Shown here: piece by piece, positions 12,285-25,495 of the stretch
Position numbering within the stretch: the first letter of the stretch is position 1
Layout of the letters: each line of letters begins with the position of its first letter
Assembly (NCBI GenBank): GCA_015680905.1
Contig: CM027377.1
Span: 10,440,501-10,504,500 of the forward strand
Direction of reading: 5' to 3'
Source of the DNA: Coptis chinensis
Lineage: Eukaryota; Streptophyta; Magnoliopsida; Ranunculales; Ranunculaceae
DNA: 64,000 nucleotides
Made by a program: the position numbers and the translations under genes
Notes under the pieces: model-generated
What the model was told of the DNA's origin: nothing
What the model saw: only the letters and a program-made list of their open reading frames with translations
The model's database searches: none

Positions 12285-12710
12285 TCAAAAGATTTGACAA
12301 TTTCAACATAAAAAGAGGAGAGGAAAAAGCTTAAATTCACATACGTTTGATTTATCTCCTTATCATTCAGACCACCCATCATCCACACACATTTTACATA
12401 AGATGGAACAAAAAACAAACCCACTTCATCTTTATCCAGTGTCCGAAACTTCGACTTGAGTAGCAACTTGTGTATCTTAACCAACAAAGTTATTAAAAAA
12501 AATTGACAATTTCAACAGAAAAAGAGGAGAGAAAAAAGCTTACCTTCATATACGTTTGATTTATCTCCTTATCATTCAGACCACCCATTATCCACACACA
12601 TTTTACATAAGATGGAACAAAAAACAAAACCACTTCACCTTTATCTAGTGTCTGAAACTTCGACTTGAGTAGCAACTTGTGTATCTTAACCTACAAAGTT
12701 ACTAAAAAAA
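12285..12710. repeat. Tandem duplication, about 214-bp unit, two copies
   Basis: The stretch from about 12290 to 12492 (TTTGACAATTTCAACA... to ...CAACAAAGTTA) recurs at about 12505-12710 with only scattered differences. The short minus-strand frames at 12263-12487 and 12493-12675 are the same noise frame in both copies. Confidence 0.85.
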
Positions 12711-13560
12711 CTATGCATTTCACTCAAAAACATCAAACATACCAAAATGTAGTACTTTTAAAAAAAAAAAAAAAAATAGACATCAAATGCCCAACATATA
12801 CATTCATCGAATTGCACAAAAACCATGAAATTCAACATAATCCCAGCTCAATGATCGACATTTCCAATCCTTAAAAATCAGAAGGTGAAGCACTAATTCG
12901 AGGAGCTATAAATTCACAAAAAGATTACTTTTTTATTTAATACCAACTAAATTATTTTCACTAATTTATTACCCATATCAAAAAAGTTACTTGGTTAACT
13001 TAAGAGTCGTTGTGTTTCCTGAACAATGAAAACAAACAATCAACGGTTTAAAAAAAATGGGCTCTTTTAAGAAGGAAGATTGAAAGAAGGATTGAGAAGT
13101 TTGAAAAGAAGCAAACCTTGATGATTCTTCGAGGTAGATTGTTGCTCGCCATTGAAATTCAAGAAACAGGGAGAGAAAGTGAAAGTGAAATTGAAAGAAA
13201 GTAGACAGAGACTATTTTTTTTTTTTTAATATTAGCTTTCGTTTTGTTTTTTGTTGTTTTTTTTTTTTTGAGAAAAATAGAAGAAAGGTTTGGGGTTTGA
13301 CTAAGGGAAAAGGTTATCTGTTTTGGGTTATTACTATTAATGGCGAACAATTGTAAAAATAGGGCGTGCATTTCATTTTTTTTCCTGCCGAATAATTGTA
13401 AAAGCTGAGGTGCTAGCTCAGAGAAAAAAAAAGAGCTGAGGTGGCTTTTTGGGAGCATTGTGGATTGTTCAGTATTAATAGTCTTTGATAAGTGAGTTAG
13501 TCCACCTGGTTGACTCAGGGTCAGGATTATCTCTGGACCAAAGTATAAATAGAAACCATC
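12711..13560. other. Upstream region of the PRP31-like gene
   Basis: AT-rich sequence with poly-A/T runs (12759-12775, 13215-13225, 13257-13269). No coding pattern. It forms the distal upstream region of the gene starting at 13687. Confidence 0.4.
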
Positions 13561-13570
13561 TAAATGTGGA

Positions 13571-13616
13571 CCACGTGGTTACCGAAAAAGAATTGGAAAA
13601 AAACGACTATATATAA
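13571..13616 (+). promoter_or_regulatory. G-box and TATA box of the PRP31-like gene
   Basis: A perfect G-box, CCACGTGG, is at 13571-13578. A TATA box, TATATATAA, is at 13608-13616, 71 bases before the ATG at 13687. G-boxes bind bZIP and bHLH factors. The spacing is normal for a plant promoter and suggests the decayed gene downstream may still be transcribed. Confidence 0.6.
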
Positions 13617-13686
13617 TACAAGAGAGCTTCTAGGGCATCGATATTCCTTTTTTTTTATGGTTTGCTAGCCTGAGCGTGGAATCGAG

Positions 13687-16474
13687 ATGGACAACACTGA
13701 GGTATGTTTACTACACACTTGATGATTTGATTTTACTGGAACGTGTCAATTGATTTTGTTCGCAATTTTATCGACGGCAGATTAAATTTCATTCTGCTTT
13801 GTTGAAATTGTTAGTTACTTAACAATGTTTCATAGTTTGAATCTGATTTAAAACTTATTGTCCTTTTCATTCATTTTGTTTTAATTTATTTCTAGGACAT
13901 AATTGGTGATTCTTTCTTAGCTGATCTGGACGATTTGAGTTTTTGTGACTCAAAAGAAGAAGACATGAATGTCAGTGTGAATTATGATGACCTTGAGAGC
14001 GTTTCAAAATTGCAGAAAACACAGGGCTACCTTGACATGATGAAGAAAGTTGAGGATAAACTCGAGAACAAGGGGAATATGTCAGACCTAGGCGATGATA
14101 ATTTAGAATACAAGCTTATAGTTGAGTGTAATGCCCTATCTGCTGATATCGACAGTGAGATTGTTACTGTCCACAATTTCATTCGCAGCCACTACCGACA
14201 CAAGTTTACAGAACTTGAGTCCCTAGTACCTCACCCAGTTGATTATGCTCAAGTCGTAAAGAAGATCGGAAACGAAACCGATTTAACCTTGGTTGATCTG
14301 CAAGGCCTTTTGCCTTCAGATTCTATTATGGCTGTTATAGCGTCCACTACTAGCGGGAAACCGCTGCCTGAAGAAAACCTCAAGAAGACAATTGATGCGT
14401 GTGATTGCATCCTCTCTCTTGATTTGGGAAAAAATAAGGTCCTTGAATTTCTTGAGAGTATATTGGGATATGTTGCACCTAATCTTGCTGTCTTAGTTGG
14501 AAGTGCTGTTGCTGCCAAGTTACTTGGGACTGCTGGAGGTCTACCGGCTTTAGTGAAGATGCCTGCTTGTAAGGTCCAACTTCTTGGTGCAGAAGAAAAG
14601 ATTCTGGCAGGACTTTCTTCTGCACACGTAGGCTTTTTACAGGAAACAGATATCTTGCAAGGCACACCTCCTCTTTTAAACCAGCGTGCCTGCCGGATAT
14701 TGGCTAGTCAATAAGTGGTTGCTGCACGGATGGACTTTACGAGATGCAATCCAACAGGTAATACTGGAAGGCAGTTCAGGAAACAGATTCTGAAGAAGAT
14801 TGAGAAGTGGCAAGAGCCTCTGCCTGTTCGAGATGCTGACCATAAAAAGAAGAGAGGCGGTGGTCGTATCAGTAAGAAGAAGCATAGGTAGAGTTACTCC
14901 ACCTCCCCCCTTTTGGTTTGTTTTAATTATTTATTTTTTGTACTACTTTTGTGTTTTTCGTATTGGGATTAACTTTTTTTCAATCACATCTTTTAGGTAT
15001 GGAGTGACAAATACAAGGGAGCTTGTCAACCAAATACAGTTTGGATTGCCAGAGGAAAGTTTTTTAGGTAATATAAGAGGTGTCTTTGCCTTTTCATTCA
15101 AGGGAGTCGATGAATGATCTGCATGTGGTACGATAATTAAGTTCTAGTGCAATACCTATCTACTAATAAACATGCAAATTAATAAATAAATAAATGTGGT
15201 AAGAAATATAAGCTCTACTGCAAGGACTGATTGAGTATAGATTATCCAGGTCAAGTCTATCAAAGTTCATTGTGCCTTGGTAGCTGAAGTAAGGAGCTCT
15301 AATGTTCATTGTATCGTTTATATTTCCTGGATCAAGTTATAAAGTTTTCTTTTGTATTTTAGTTTGATAAAAGAAAAGGGTTAATACCAATTTATTAGCT
15401 ATGCCGTACTTAGTTATGACTTGTGAATTGTGATGCTGTAAAGCAAGATAACAACCTTCTAGAGAGGCATGGGACATGCAATATTTAATTTTGTCAGGGT
15501 ATTTTTTTCATTAGCTGCACAGTGTTAATATGATCTCTTCCTCATTATTGAGATAATTGAAGTCTTTCTTGGCAAGGATTTCTCTGCTATGGCCTATGGG
15601 TGTTTGTGGGTTGCTTTATAAGTTCATCTTAGCTGGTCAATTTTTCCCATATATATTGCCTCATCTTTTGCTACTTACAGCTGGGGGTACAGTACTACAG
15701 TTCCTTGTTATTCATATTTTTATATGCTTTCTGATACTTGATTGGGTTTCTAGATGTTTTAGAAGTTAATGGATTAATATTCTCGAGGAGTTTTTTTTTT
15801 TTTTTTTTTTCCTCTGACTGCTGTAATCCTCTCCTTCATGTAGATGATAGATTTGGGGAAGGTTATGGTATGCTTGGTCCATCTGGAAGTGAGGAGGTCC
15901 GACTACCAATCCGTTGGAGACGATTAGTGGCACACTTTACAAAGAAGTACGCTTTTTTTTTGCTGTCCTGCTATTAGTGCTTTATTCTTGATGTGGAATG
16001 CTATTGATGTTCACCGTAATTTCTTCATGTATTATATCATCGATATTTTTCTTTTGTTTGCTTACCTTGCTTCGTGATCTCATACTTACTTGTTGATTTC
16101 AGGTTCAAGGACATGCACGTTGTGAGGAGTGGTGCTTCCACAGGATTTACTTCATGTCAGGCATTTACTCATGCGCAGGTGACTATCGAGATATATTATC
16201 CTTTGTTGTATTAAACTATTTATCATATCATATAAAGAATGCTTGACTTCTTCAACTGCTTCAAGACAGGGCCTATTAAGGTTGATGGTCCTCAACTCCT
16301 AGTTATGACTTGAGTAGGGTTTGGCTTGAAATTGATTTTAATAGAGCCCTGATCTCAATTTGCATTTGCTTAATTCCAACTTTTTAACTTTCCCTTTGAT
16401 AAGTTGTTGGTATCTCTCTGCAGGGAATTTAGCTCACTAATCCCCAGGTCCTTGTAAACCCGTTCGGCAGCTGA
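13687..16474 (+). pseudogene. PRP31-like U4/U6 snRNP splicing factor, two in-frame stops
   Basis: Six exons with GT-AG borders can be drawn: 13687-13701, 13896-14887, 14997-15067, 15844-15946, 16103-16178 and 16424-16474. The product matches PRP31, the U4/U6 snRNP protein that binds the U4 snRNA/15.5K complex. It shows SFLADLDDLS, NYDDLESVSKLQKTQ, then the NOSIC/NOP core with HNFIRSHYRHKFTELESLV, VVKKIGNETDL and GSAVAAKLLGTAGGLPALVK, and later KKIEKWQEP, GLPEES and GEGYGMLG. A TAA at 14712-14714 follows RACRILASQ at the end of the NOP domain, where the family continues in frame (VVAARMD follows directly). A second stop, TAG at 16430-16432, replaces the Glu of GIELTNPQ. Translation would give only 277 residues, with no C-terminal tail. 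All splice sites and the promoter persist, so this looks like a recently dead or truncated paralogue. Confidence 0.85.
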
Positions 16475-17675
16475 ATGCTATTGGAGATCAATAGGAGATG
16501 AATATGAAGGCAACTGGCTATCGATTATCTTGTTTCCAATGGCCTGATTATGGGAGATTATTGATGTACTCCTGTAACAGTTTGGGAACCGATCCTCTAT
16601 GCTCTTTGAAATGTAAACTGCAATGTAAAAGCGAACTGATTTTGTAGAGAGGAATAGTCAAAGTAAATTTCTGTTGTATGGAACTTAATCGTTTTTCCTA
16701 TTCCATGTCATAAATTTCTTCTGTACGGAACTTAATCGTTTTTCCTATTCCATGTCATTATAGAGTTTACCTTCAGTGTCTAACATGTGGTTTCATTCCC
16801 GCTAAATTAGTGTCTACACTTCGCACTTGTGGAGTTGTGGCATGTGTTTATCTATCTATTTATCAGTGTCCGATGATGCATGCTTTATTTTTATCTTTTT
16901 CTTCGATTCAGGGATAATGGTAAACCTTTTATCAAAGAAGCGAGCTGCATATAGGAAAATTATGAGACATACTACGGCAATTGGCAATTGGTTTGACTAA
17001 TGACGATGACTAATGAGAATGACTTGGTCAGTAGCTTTGAAGTCTTTGATAGGCCACAAGGTCAAGAGGAGCATTTCTTCCTATACATATCAATACCATT
17101 GCACCCTGAAATTATACATTTGGAAGAATCTTTTAGTTCTTCCAAGAATGCGTTTTCTTTGTCCACTCCCCTTGTTACTGTAGTAGGTGAGAGCTGATAG
17201 CCTGAATGCCTGATATCAAATGATCAGGGTGACATTCTAGACACACTTTATATAATTATTTATACTGTATATTTCCAACTCTCGACAGACATCCTTGAGG
17301 GGACATTCATCAACCAGTTGCATGACACACTGGAATAACTCATTTGTGAAAACAATGGATATTCATCTAACCAAGTCAGTAAGGCATTAATCAACTCATT
17401 GTGAATGGGGAAATGGTTATTCTAGAAAAAAAAACAAAAAACTCATTGTGTCCTGACTAATTTCGAAAGAAAGTAAGGGATATTTTCAAGTCAACAAGAA
17501 CGAACATTCTTACAAGCTGTCAAATTGATTAGGTTCACTATTACTCAAAAGAGTCAAAACCAGTCAATGTGCCATTTGTTTTCCACCAGAAAAAGATGCA
17601 GTGTCTAACGTTGGATTTCGACTGTCTGCTATGTCCATGACGAGGTCTTAGACGTGTTTCCAAGTTGTAAACTGT
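16475..17675. other. 3' flank of PRP31-like gene, short tandem repeat
   Basis: A 48-bp unit containing GGAACTTAATCGTTTTTCCT occurs twice at about 16680-16760. Beyond that I see no gene. The 65-codon frame at 17000-17197 resembles nothing I know. Confidence 0.5.
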
Positions 17676-17929
17676 AAAAATTGAAATCCCCAATAATGGA
17701 TCATCTGGGAACTCAAATACTAGACTTTGTTGGTTTTTCTGTACCCAGTGGTGTTTGGTTAAGGGAAGTTTAGGTCCACCCACACCCACTCTCACCCCTC
17801 TCTTTTCATAATCGCTATTTCCACCCCTTCAATTCCCTCACCCAAAAATCCATACTAGCCACTTTAACCCTCCCCGACACAAAAAACACTCCCCATCCTT
17901 TGTCTACACTATTCCTAACTCTGTTAATT

Positions 17930-18262
17930 ACCATTCAGTCCTCCACCATCCCATCGGAAATGTTACGTGCCGTTGTGAAATTTATATTAGACAAAATTAA
18001 CCCTAAGAAGGTATTGATATTGGGTTCAGTACAAAGCCGTAACTATCGTGGAAAACTTGTCCCTGACGAGGAAATGATGTTTAAGTTGGAGACATTGGAA
18101 GAAAAGAAGAGTGGGGGTGGTTTGATGGTTAAGGGTGTGGATTATTTTCCGTCTGGGAGTTTGATTGATGGATTGGGTGCGGCGGTTTTGGGGCAATGTC
18201 ATGTTAGGAAGATTACAGGGAGTTTGTTTGTCAGAGGGATTCAAATCGTGGGATTGTTTTGA
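17930..18262 (+). pseudogene. Proteasome assembly chaperone-like fragment, copy 1
   Basis: The frame reads STIPSEMLRAVVKFILDKIN, PKKVLILGSVQSRNYRGKLV, PDEEMMFKLETLEEK, VDYFPSGSLIDGLGAAVLGQ and a stop after GIQIVGLF. The order 'VLILGSV...RGKL..DE...KLET...FPSG..IDGLGAA.L..C' recalls plant proteasome assembly chaperone 1, which helps build the 20S alpha ring. This is family recall, not a search. Only about 105 residues are present, with no start context or downstream exons, so it is probably a gene fragment. This copy has no internal break. Confidence 0.5.
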
Positions 18263-18863
18263 AATTAGTGTTGACTTTAGGCTAGAATCCCCGTTCCTCA
18301 TATTTTCCGTGGTAGAATATAATAAAAAATAATCCCAATAATATTATATGCACATGGGGAGACGTTTAGAGAACTCAATTGCAAGATAGTTTAGAGACCA
18401 AGTTTTATTTATGTAACTCAACCTGATTATGATTACTTTATATTTTGTTTGTTTTTTAATGTAATTTGTCAAGATTAATTATTTTAAATAAAGTTTCATC
18501 TTGATATTATTTTTGGGTACTTTTAATATATTTTAGGGAAGTCTAATCACCGCCAATATCTTATCTATGTATAAATCAATGAAATATGATTTATGCTCAG
18601 TACAGATTTTGACTACAATGTGATTAGTACACTTAGTACAATTCTATACAGAGAGCTTACCTTAACAAAAATATCTCTATTAGATGTTAGCTATTTTGCA
18701 AAATAGGTTAGAGGATTTTTTTTTCTTCTTCTTCAGTGATGGGAAACCAATCCTATACTACTTTGCTATGTGAAATGCACGATAAATTCAATCCCAACTC
18801 ATCTGAAATCAATAGATAATCCGTAAGGGAAACCAATAATATCGTCGAGTGCCATCTCACATA

Positions 18864-18937
<74 letters not shown>
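18864..18937. repeat. (TA)n microsatellite
   Basis: About 37 TA units. At the same place in the second duplication unit (about 20573-20582) only five remain, so the tract expanded or contracted after the duplication. Confidence 0.95.
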
Positions 18938-18939
<2 letters not shown>

Positions 18940-19361
18940 AGCCTCAATCTAGCGTCACATTTTTGTGTGAGTGGGTACAATGAGGCATCCAACATCGACC
19001 AATTAACCTTGGTAGCATATGGAAGACGTACAAACTTCTACACATGGGAATCTAGGATGCATAACGTAACAATATTTTTAGTCAGTTGGTTATGTATTCT
19101 TCTTTTTCGTGTGTAGTTAAACAAATTTGGGGTGAATGTTCGAAGAAAATGTCAAGGCATAATGAAAAATGTACAACCTTTTACATTGTTCCTCGGAGCC
19201 TCAAGAACTACAAATGCTCGAGCTTTATACATATGGAAGAATTGCTAAATGCCTAAACCAATAAACAATGTGTAAGTATTACAAGGGATAGAGGTAGGGC
19301 AGGGAACGGGTCAGATACCAGTTAGATATTCCAATATCCGAATCATCCGAATCTTAATAAA

Positions 19362-20960
19362 AAAAAATTGAAATCCCCAATAATGGATCATCTGGGAACT
19401 CAAATACTAGACTTGTTGTTTTTTCTGTACCCAGTGGTGTTTGGTATCCGGTGATTCTGGTCTCTTTATGCTGTATTCCACCCACACCCACTCTCACCCT
19501 CTCTTCTCATAACCGCTATTTCCACCCCTTCAATCCACGTCATCAATTCCCTCACCCAAAAATCCATACTAGCCACTTTAACCCTCCCCGACACAAAAAA
19601 AACTCTCCATCCTTTGTCTACACTATTCCTAACTCTGTTAATTACCATTCAGTCCTCCACCATCCCATCGGAAATGTCACGTGTCGTTGCGAAATTTATA
19701 TTAGACGAAATTAACCCTGAGAAGGTATTGATATTGGGTTCAGTACAAAGCCGTAACTATCATGGAAAACTTGTCCCTGATGAGGAAATGATGTTAAGTT
19801 GGAGACATTGGAAGAAAAGAAGAGTGGGGGTGATTTGATGGTTAAGGGTGTGGATTATTTTCCGTCTGGGAGTTTGATTGATGGATTGGGTGCGGAGGTT
19901 TTGGGGCAATGTCAGGTTAGGAAGATTAGAGGGAGTTTGTTTGTTAGAGGGATTTGAGTCGTGGGATTGTTTTGAAATTAGTGTTGACTTTAGGCTAGAA
20001 TCCCCGTTCCTCATATTTTCCGTGGTAGAATATAATAAAAAATAATCCCAGTAATATTATATGCACATGGGGAGACGTTTAGAGAACTCAATTGCAAGAT
20101 AATTTGAAGACCAAATTTTATTTATGTAACTCAACTACTCAACCCGATTATGATTACTTTATATTTTGTTTGTTTTTTAATGGAATTTGTCAAGATTAAT
20201 TATTTTAAATAAAGTTTCATCTTGATATTATTTTTGGGTACTTTTAATATATTTTAGGGGAGTCTAATCACCACCAATATCTTATCTATGTATAAATCAA
20301 TGAAATATGATTTATGCTCAGTACAGACTTTGACTACAATGTGATTAGTACAATTCTATATAGAGAGCTTACCTTAACAAAAGATCTCTATGAGATGTTA
20401 GCTATTTTGCAAAATAGGTTAGAGGATTTTTTTTTTCTTCAGTGATGGGAAACCAATCCTATACTACTTTGCTCGTTGAAATGCACGATAAATTCAATCC
20501 CAACTCATCTGAAATCAATAGATAATCCGTAAGGGAAACCAATAATATTGTAGCGCGCATGTCTAACATAGTATATATATATAGCGTCACATTTTGTGTG
20601 TGCAGAGTGGGTACAATGAGGCATCCAACGTCGACCAATTAACCTTGGTAGTATGTGGAAGACGTACAAACTTTCACACATGGGAATCTAGGATGCATAG
20701 CGTAACAATATTTTTAGGATGCATAGCGTAACAAATTTGGGGTGAATGTTCAAAGAAAATGTCAAGGCATAATGAAAAATGTACAACCTTTTACATTGTT
20801 CCTCGGAGCCTCAAGAACTACAAATGCTCGAGCTCTATACATATGGAAGAATTGCTAAATGCCTAAACCAATAAACAATGTGTAAGTATTACAAGGGATA
20901 GAGGTAGGGTAGGGAACGGGTCGGATACCAGTCAGATATTCCAATATCCGAATCTTAATC
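19362..20960. repeat. Tandem segmental duplication, unit 2
   Basis: Second copy of 17676-19358, shortened mainly at the (TA)n tract and near 20700. It ends where the Rab8-side sequence begins. Confidence 0.9.
19644..19960 (+). pseudogene. Proteasome assembly chaperone-like fragment, copy 2
   Basis: Same fragment as at 17930-18262, but one T is missing in ATGATGTTAAGTTGG (copy 1 reads ATGATGTTTAAGTTGG), which shifts the frame after EEMM. A TGA also replaces a CAA codon near the end (GGGATTTGAG versus GGGATTCAAA). It is more decayed than copy 1. Confidence 0.5.
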
Positions 20961-21773
20961 CAATTTTTTTGCAAATATATCTACATCACCCATAACCTCA
21001 ACAACAACAACAGCAGAGAAAACAGAAGAATTTTCGTTCTTTTTATCTTCTCCAAAGATTCTTTGTCAATTATATATATATATATATATATATTTTAAAA
21101 TCCTCTCTTATTTGTGAGTTTGTAGACATTAGGAATTGGATTCGGAACATTGAACAACATGCATCCGATAATGTGAACAAAATATTAGTAGGAAACAAGG
21201 CTGACATTGTCACACCCCAAATTTCCAGCCAATATTTAAAACAATGATATTCAATCATGTGGAAACCCGGGGTGAAACAAACCCAATACCCTATTATCAA
21301 ACATGATATAAAAAAAAACTGAAATCAAAAGAAAATTAAAAGGAACAACTCTTCATTACATTATTAAACTACAAAGAAACTAACCAACTCTACTCAAAAC
21401 AAAACCGTACACTTTAGAAAAACTTAAACTAGAAGACTCCAAGAGCAACTCCAAATCACGTGTCCACATCCACTCCACTCCACCATCTATGTTTCCAAGA
21501 ACACACCCACGTTGCAAAACAAAGCAAACATGGGTCAGCAAATTGAATTTGTTGGTATGAGTAAGACTAAATATAAAATAGCAATACGTTCATATCTTTC
21601 GAATAAAGAAATATAATATTCAATCATTTCAACTTGGAAGACAAGTTAGTTCCATATTCTCAAAACGGCATGTAGTTTCTTCCCAAGTAAGATTTTACCC
21701 CCGAAAACAGGGATGAAGGTTTATCTCTTTACTTTTCCTATCTCCACTAATCTTTATTCTTTTTATTTTTATC

Positions 21774-21810
<37 letters not shown>

Positions 21811-23779
21811 TATTGTACTAGGAAAATAAAAAAAAACGTGGTGTTATAATATACACACCTTAAAGGAATCTGGTCCCGAGATTCTAAGAAAGAATATAGA
21901 TCAACCAAGCAAACACTACGCCAAACAATAAATCTTCATAGACTCTAAAGTTAACAGATTATATCCCAACAACTAAGCTTTATGAAAATAATCTAAAACA
22001 TGTCATGAAGATTTATTAAACACGTCATTTACAACTTGCATATAGAATTCATGATAAACATATATAAGAAATGAAATATAGGTGTATACCTAAGTATACA
22101 CACCTTAAAAAGAATACACATATACAATAACGTATAACCTTACCTGTGGACATACGTAAATTAAAACCACGTAATGAGAAACACCACTTTATACGAAAAT
22201 GCATAAGAACAAAATCCAAAACGATAATAAAACAAACTTGAAAACAACAAGAAACTTAACACCACAAAGAAACAATCTTACCACCCATATACTACAATCC
22301 AAGGATCACCTAGACCTTCTCATTCTAGGCTAACCTAAGCTCCGATACCAAACTGTCACACCCCAAATTTCCAGACAATATTTAAAATAATGATATTTAA
22401 TCATCTGGAAACCCGGGGTGAAACAAAACCCAATACCCAGTTATCAAACACGATATAAAAAAAAAATTGAAATCAAAAGAAAACTAGAAGGAACAACTCT
22501 TCATCACATTCTTAAACTATAAAGAAACTAACTAACTCTATTACATCTGTCTCAAAACAAAATCGTACACTTCAGAAAAACTTAAACCATAAGACTCCAA
22601 GAGCAACTCCAAATCACGTGTCCTCATCCACTGCACTCCACCATCTATGTATCCAAGAACACACCTGTCACACCCCAAATTTTCATAAAATCTAAAATAG
22701 GGAATTTTCCAGGATATAAATATCTCAATCGTCACCCTATTCAATCATCTGAAAACTCAGGATGAAACGAAACCCTAATAACCCATTTTTTCCCAAAATT
22801 AACTCACAGTATAAAAACCACTTACATTCCACTTATTAAATACACATATGATCACTTATTTAAATATGAGTTTTATACCCTTTATCTTTAAGCCAGTATG
22901 TCGTCTTAGGGTAGGATATTTACGTCCGTGCATACAAGACTAACGGATCCTACCCCTCCGTGATTAGCTCCGACTATCAGCTATCTATCAGAAAAACCTT
23001 CATTTTCGTCTCTCCGTAAATTTTTTTTTCTGTATAAAACTCTCTGTGTTTTTAAAAACTCCGTGTGAACTCCTTTTTGTTTTCAAACCCCTCTAAAAAC
23101 AAGGAAGGAAGGTTTATCTCTTAACCCTACTGGGTTTCCTATCCTTACTAATATCTATCTTATTTTTTATTTTATATTATTATTATTATGGTACTAGGAA
23201 AAGTAAAAGTAAAACACAGGGTGTTATAATATACACACCTTAAAAGGATCTCGTCCCGAGATTCAAGGTAAAGTGTAGATTAACCAAACAAACAGTACGT
23301 CAAACAATAAATCTTTATAGAGTAGAAAGTTAACAGATTATATCCCAACAACTAAACTTTAAGTAATAATGTAGAACATGTCAGCAGGGAAATTAAAGTA
23401 AACACCTCATTTACAGCTTGCACCCAATGATCATAGTAAACCAATATCAGAAATGAGACATACGTGTATACACAAGTATACACACCTTAAAGGAATACAC
23501 ATATACAATATCATATAGATAGGCATACTAATGTGCAAATCACATACTTTGAAAGTGTGTCCATATACGTATAGAACCCAAGAAATACGTGTATAAGCTA
23601 GCATACACAACTCAAAAGAATAAACGTAATTAGTTTCTTCAATTGCCAACACTTAAGTAAACTCATTATTTCTCAATTTAGCAAAACTCATATTCTTCGA
23701 GTTAAACCATACTAAGAAGGCAAGGTAGTTCCTCTCACACCGAGGCAGTTAGTTCCACTCTTAGTATTTCCCAACTAAT

Positions 23780-24330
23780 CCAAGGCATTTAACAATACAT
23801 ATACATATAATAATTTCCTTTTCAGCGATCTTCCTTGTCAAAACTATTCGTTTAAAAACTCATATATTTCATCTACCATCTTGGTGTTTACAAATATATT
23901 AACATTTCTCTCAATGTCTCACGAACACCACATGTCCGAAATTGAATATATAAAACGTATAGGCTGATTCATATCATCAACGACCTACACTATGTCCACC
24001 ATCACATAGGATCAAACACCTATAATGTGAGGCATGCACACTGGCTCACACACCAACGATATGCAAGTATACACTAGTTCACACACCAACGATGCATATA
24101 AGCTCTCTACCATCACATAGGATCAAACACCAATGATGTGTGGTATGCACTATGGATCACACTCCAACGGTGTACATGTATACACTTGATCAAACTCCAA
24201 CGATGCATACAGAGAGATGTTATGTATATTGGATCACACACCAACGATATACATAACTTGGACAATATCAACAATTCCAAATCCAACCTTTACCAAAGGG
24301 TTTCTTTATTCCAATTTACTCAAATATGAA
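23780..24330. repeat. Short tandem motif in the 3' internal region of element Y
   Basis: Repeats of the type ATCACACACCAACGATATGCA and ATCACATAGGATCAAACACC recur at 23990-24260 between the left LTR and gag. They are non-coding and part of element Y. Confidence 0.6.
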
Positions 24331-24559
24331 ATTTTAAAATAACAATTTTTTCTTTAGCCAATACTTACTTAAAATAGAAAACTCAATTAGGAAAACAACA
24401 CTATAACATGCTGAATAATTTCGATTCTAAATTTCATAAGAAACTAACCGTTAAAACAACCAGCATTTTATTTTCATAATCATACGATAAATTTTTACAT
24501 GCTAAGTACCAATAGAGGAACTAGTAAACAACAAATTTAAACATACCTAACATTAACCA

Positions 24560-25495
24560 GTGCAGTTCTTAACATAGTGTCCCAACTGTCCACATTTATA
24601 ACATTTGCCTATTAGTTCATTTGGTTTAGAACATCTTCGAATAGTATGCCCAGCTTCCCCAGAGTTCAAACAATTACCATTAAATTTCTTTAGCGAAGTA
24701 CTAACGTCTTTATTCACATGCTTACTTGTTTGCCTATTATATGGGTGATGCCGACTTTTTCTCTGCCCTTGACGTGGTTGATTAGAAATAAGGTGTAAGC
24801 TGACTTGTTTTGGGGCATTCTCTTTAAACCTTTCATCTTTGGATTAATTATCCAATTGTTCATATTTTAATGCCAAATCTAACACGCGATCGAACGTTTC
24901 TGAATCAAAGGGTATCAAATAACTCGATAGATATGGCTCTAGTCCACGGATGAACTTCTGGTTCTTCTTTACTTGGGGTATCCACTAGATAAGGAGCATA
25001 CCTCGATAGTTCATTGAACTTAGTCACGTACTTTGTAACAGTTTTCCCTCCTTGGGTCAGATTAAAGAATTTCTCAGTTAATTGCTCCTTAACAACATTA
25101 GGAACAAACCTTCCCTCAAATCTTACCTGGAAATCCTCCCAAGTCATAGTTCCTACATCCACATTATCCTTGATAGACCTCCACCAAAATAAAGTTGACC
25201 CCTCCAATTGATGAGAAGCCAACTCCTGCTTCTGCACCTCAGTGAGTTACATCTTAGCAAACACGGACTCACATATAGTAACCCATTTCTTAGTATCAAT
25301 GGCCCCTTTCTCTCCCTTGAATTTCTGGCCTCCTAAAGTTGCAAAATCGTTGTTTCTCCTAGCAAAAGGATCACCTAGATTAGCATGTTGACCACTCTGA
25401 ATGGTTTGCACCAACTGAGTTAATATTGCTCCCAAATCAACACATATGGTATTACTTCCAGTACCAGTAATGTCATTGTAATCTCTAGCCATCAC
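24560..25495 (-). pseudogene. Ty3/gypsy gag remnant in element Y
   Basis: Recognisable gag blocks are ITKKW-type entry residues near 25290, the retrotransposon gag core around 24930-25230 (STLFWWRSIKD, MTWEDFQVRFEGRFVP, TVTKYVTKFNELSRYAPYLV), and a CCHC-type zinc knuckle region around 24560-24680. Gag forms the particle shell. This copy is broken and is reported as a fossil. Confidence 0.8.

Larger units (their letters stand above)
17676..19358. repeat. Tandem segmental duplication, unit 1
   Basis: This 1.68 kb unit begins with AAAAATTGAAATCCCCAATA, ends in CCAATATCCGAATC..., and is repeated directly after itself at 19362-20960. It carries a chaperone-like fragment, a (TA)n tract and about 1 kb of unique flank, so it is a genomic duplication and not a transposon copy. 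Differences are mostly single bases and short indels. Confidence 0.9.

Noticed and set aside
14249-14665. 138-codon minus-strand frame
   Set aside because: It is antisense to the PRP31-like exon 2.
18753-18995. Ile/Tyr-repeat peptide
   Set aside because: Produced by the (TA)n microsatellite.
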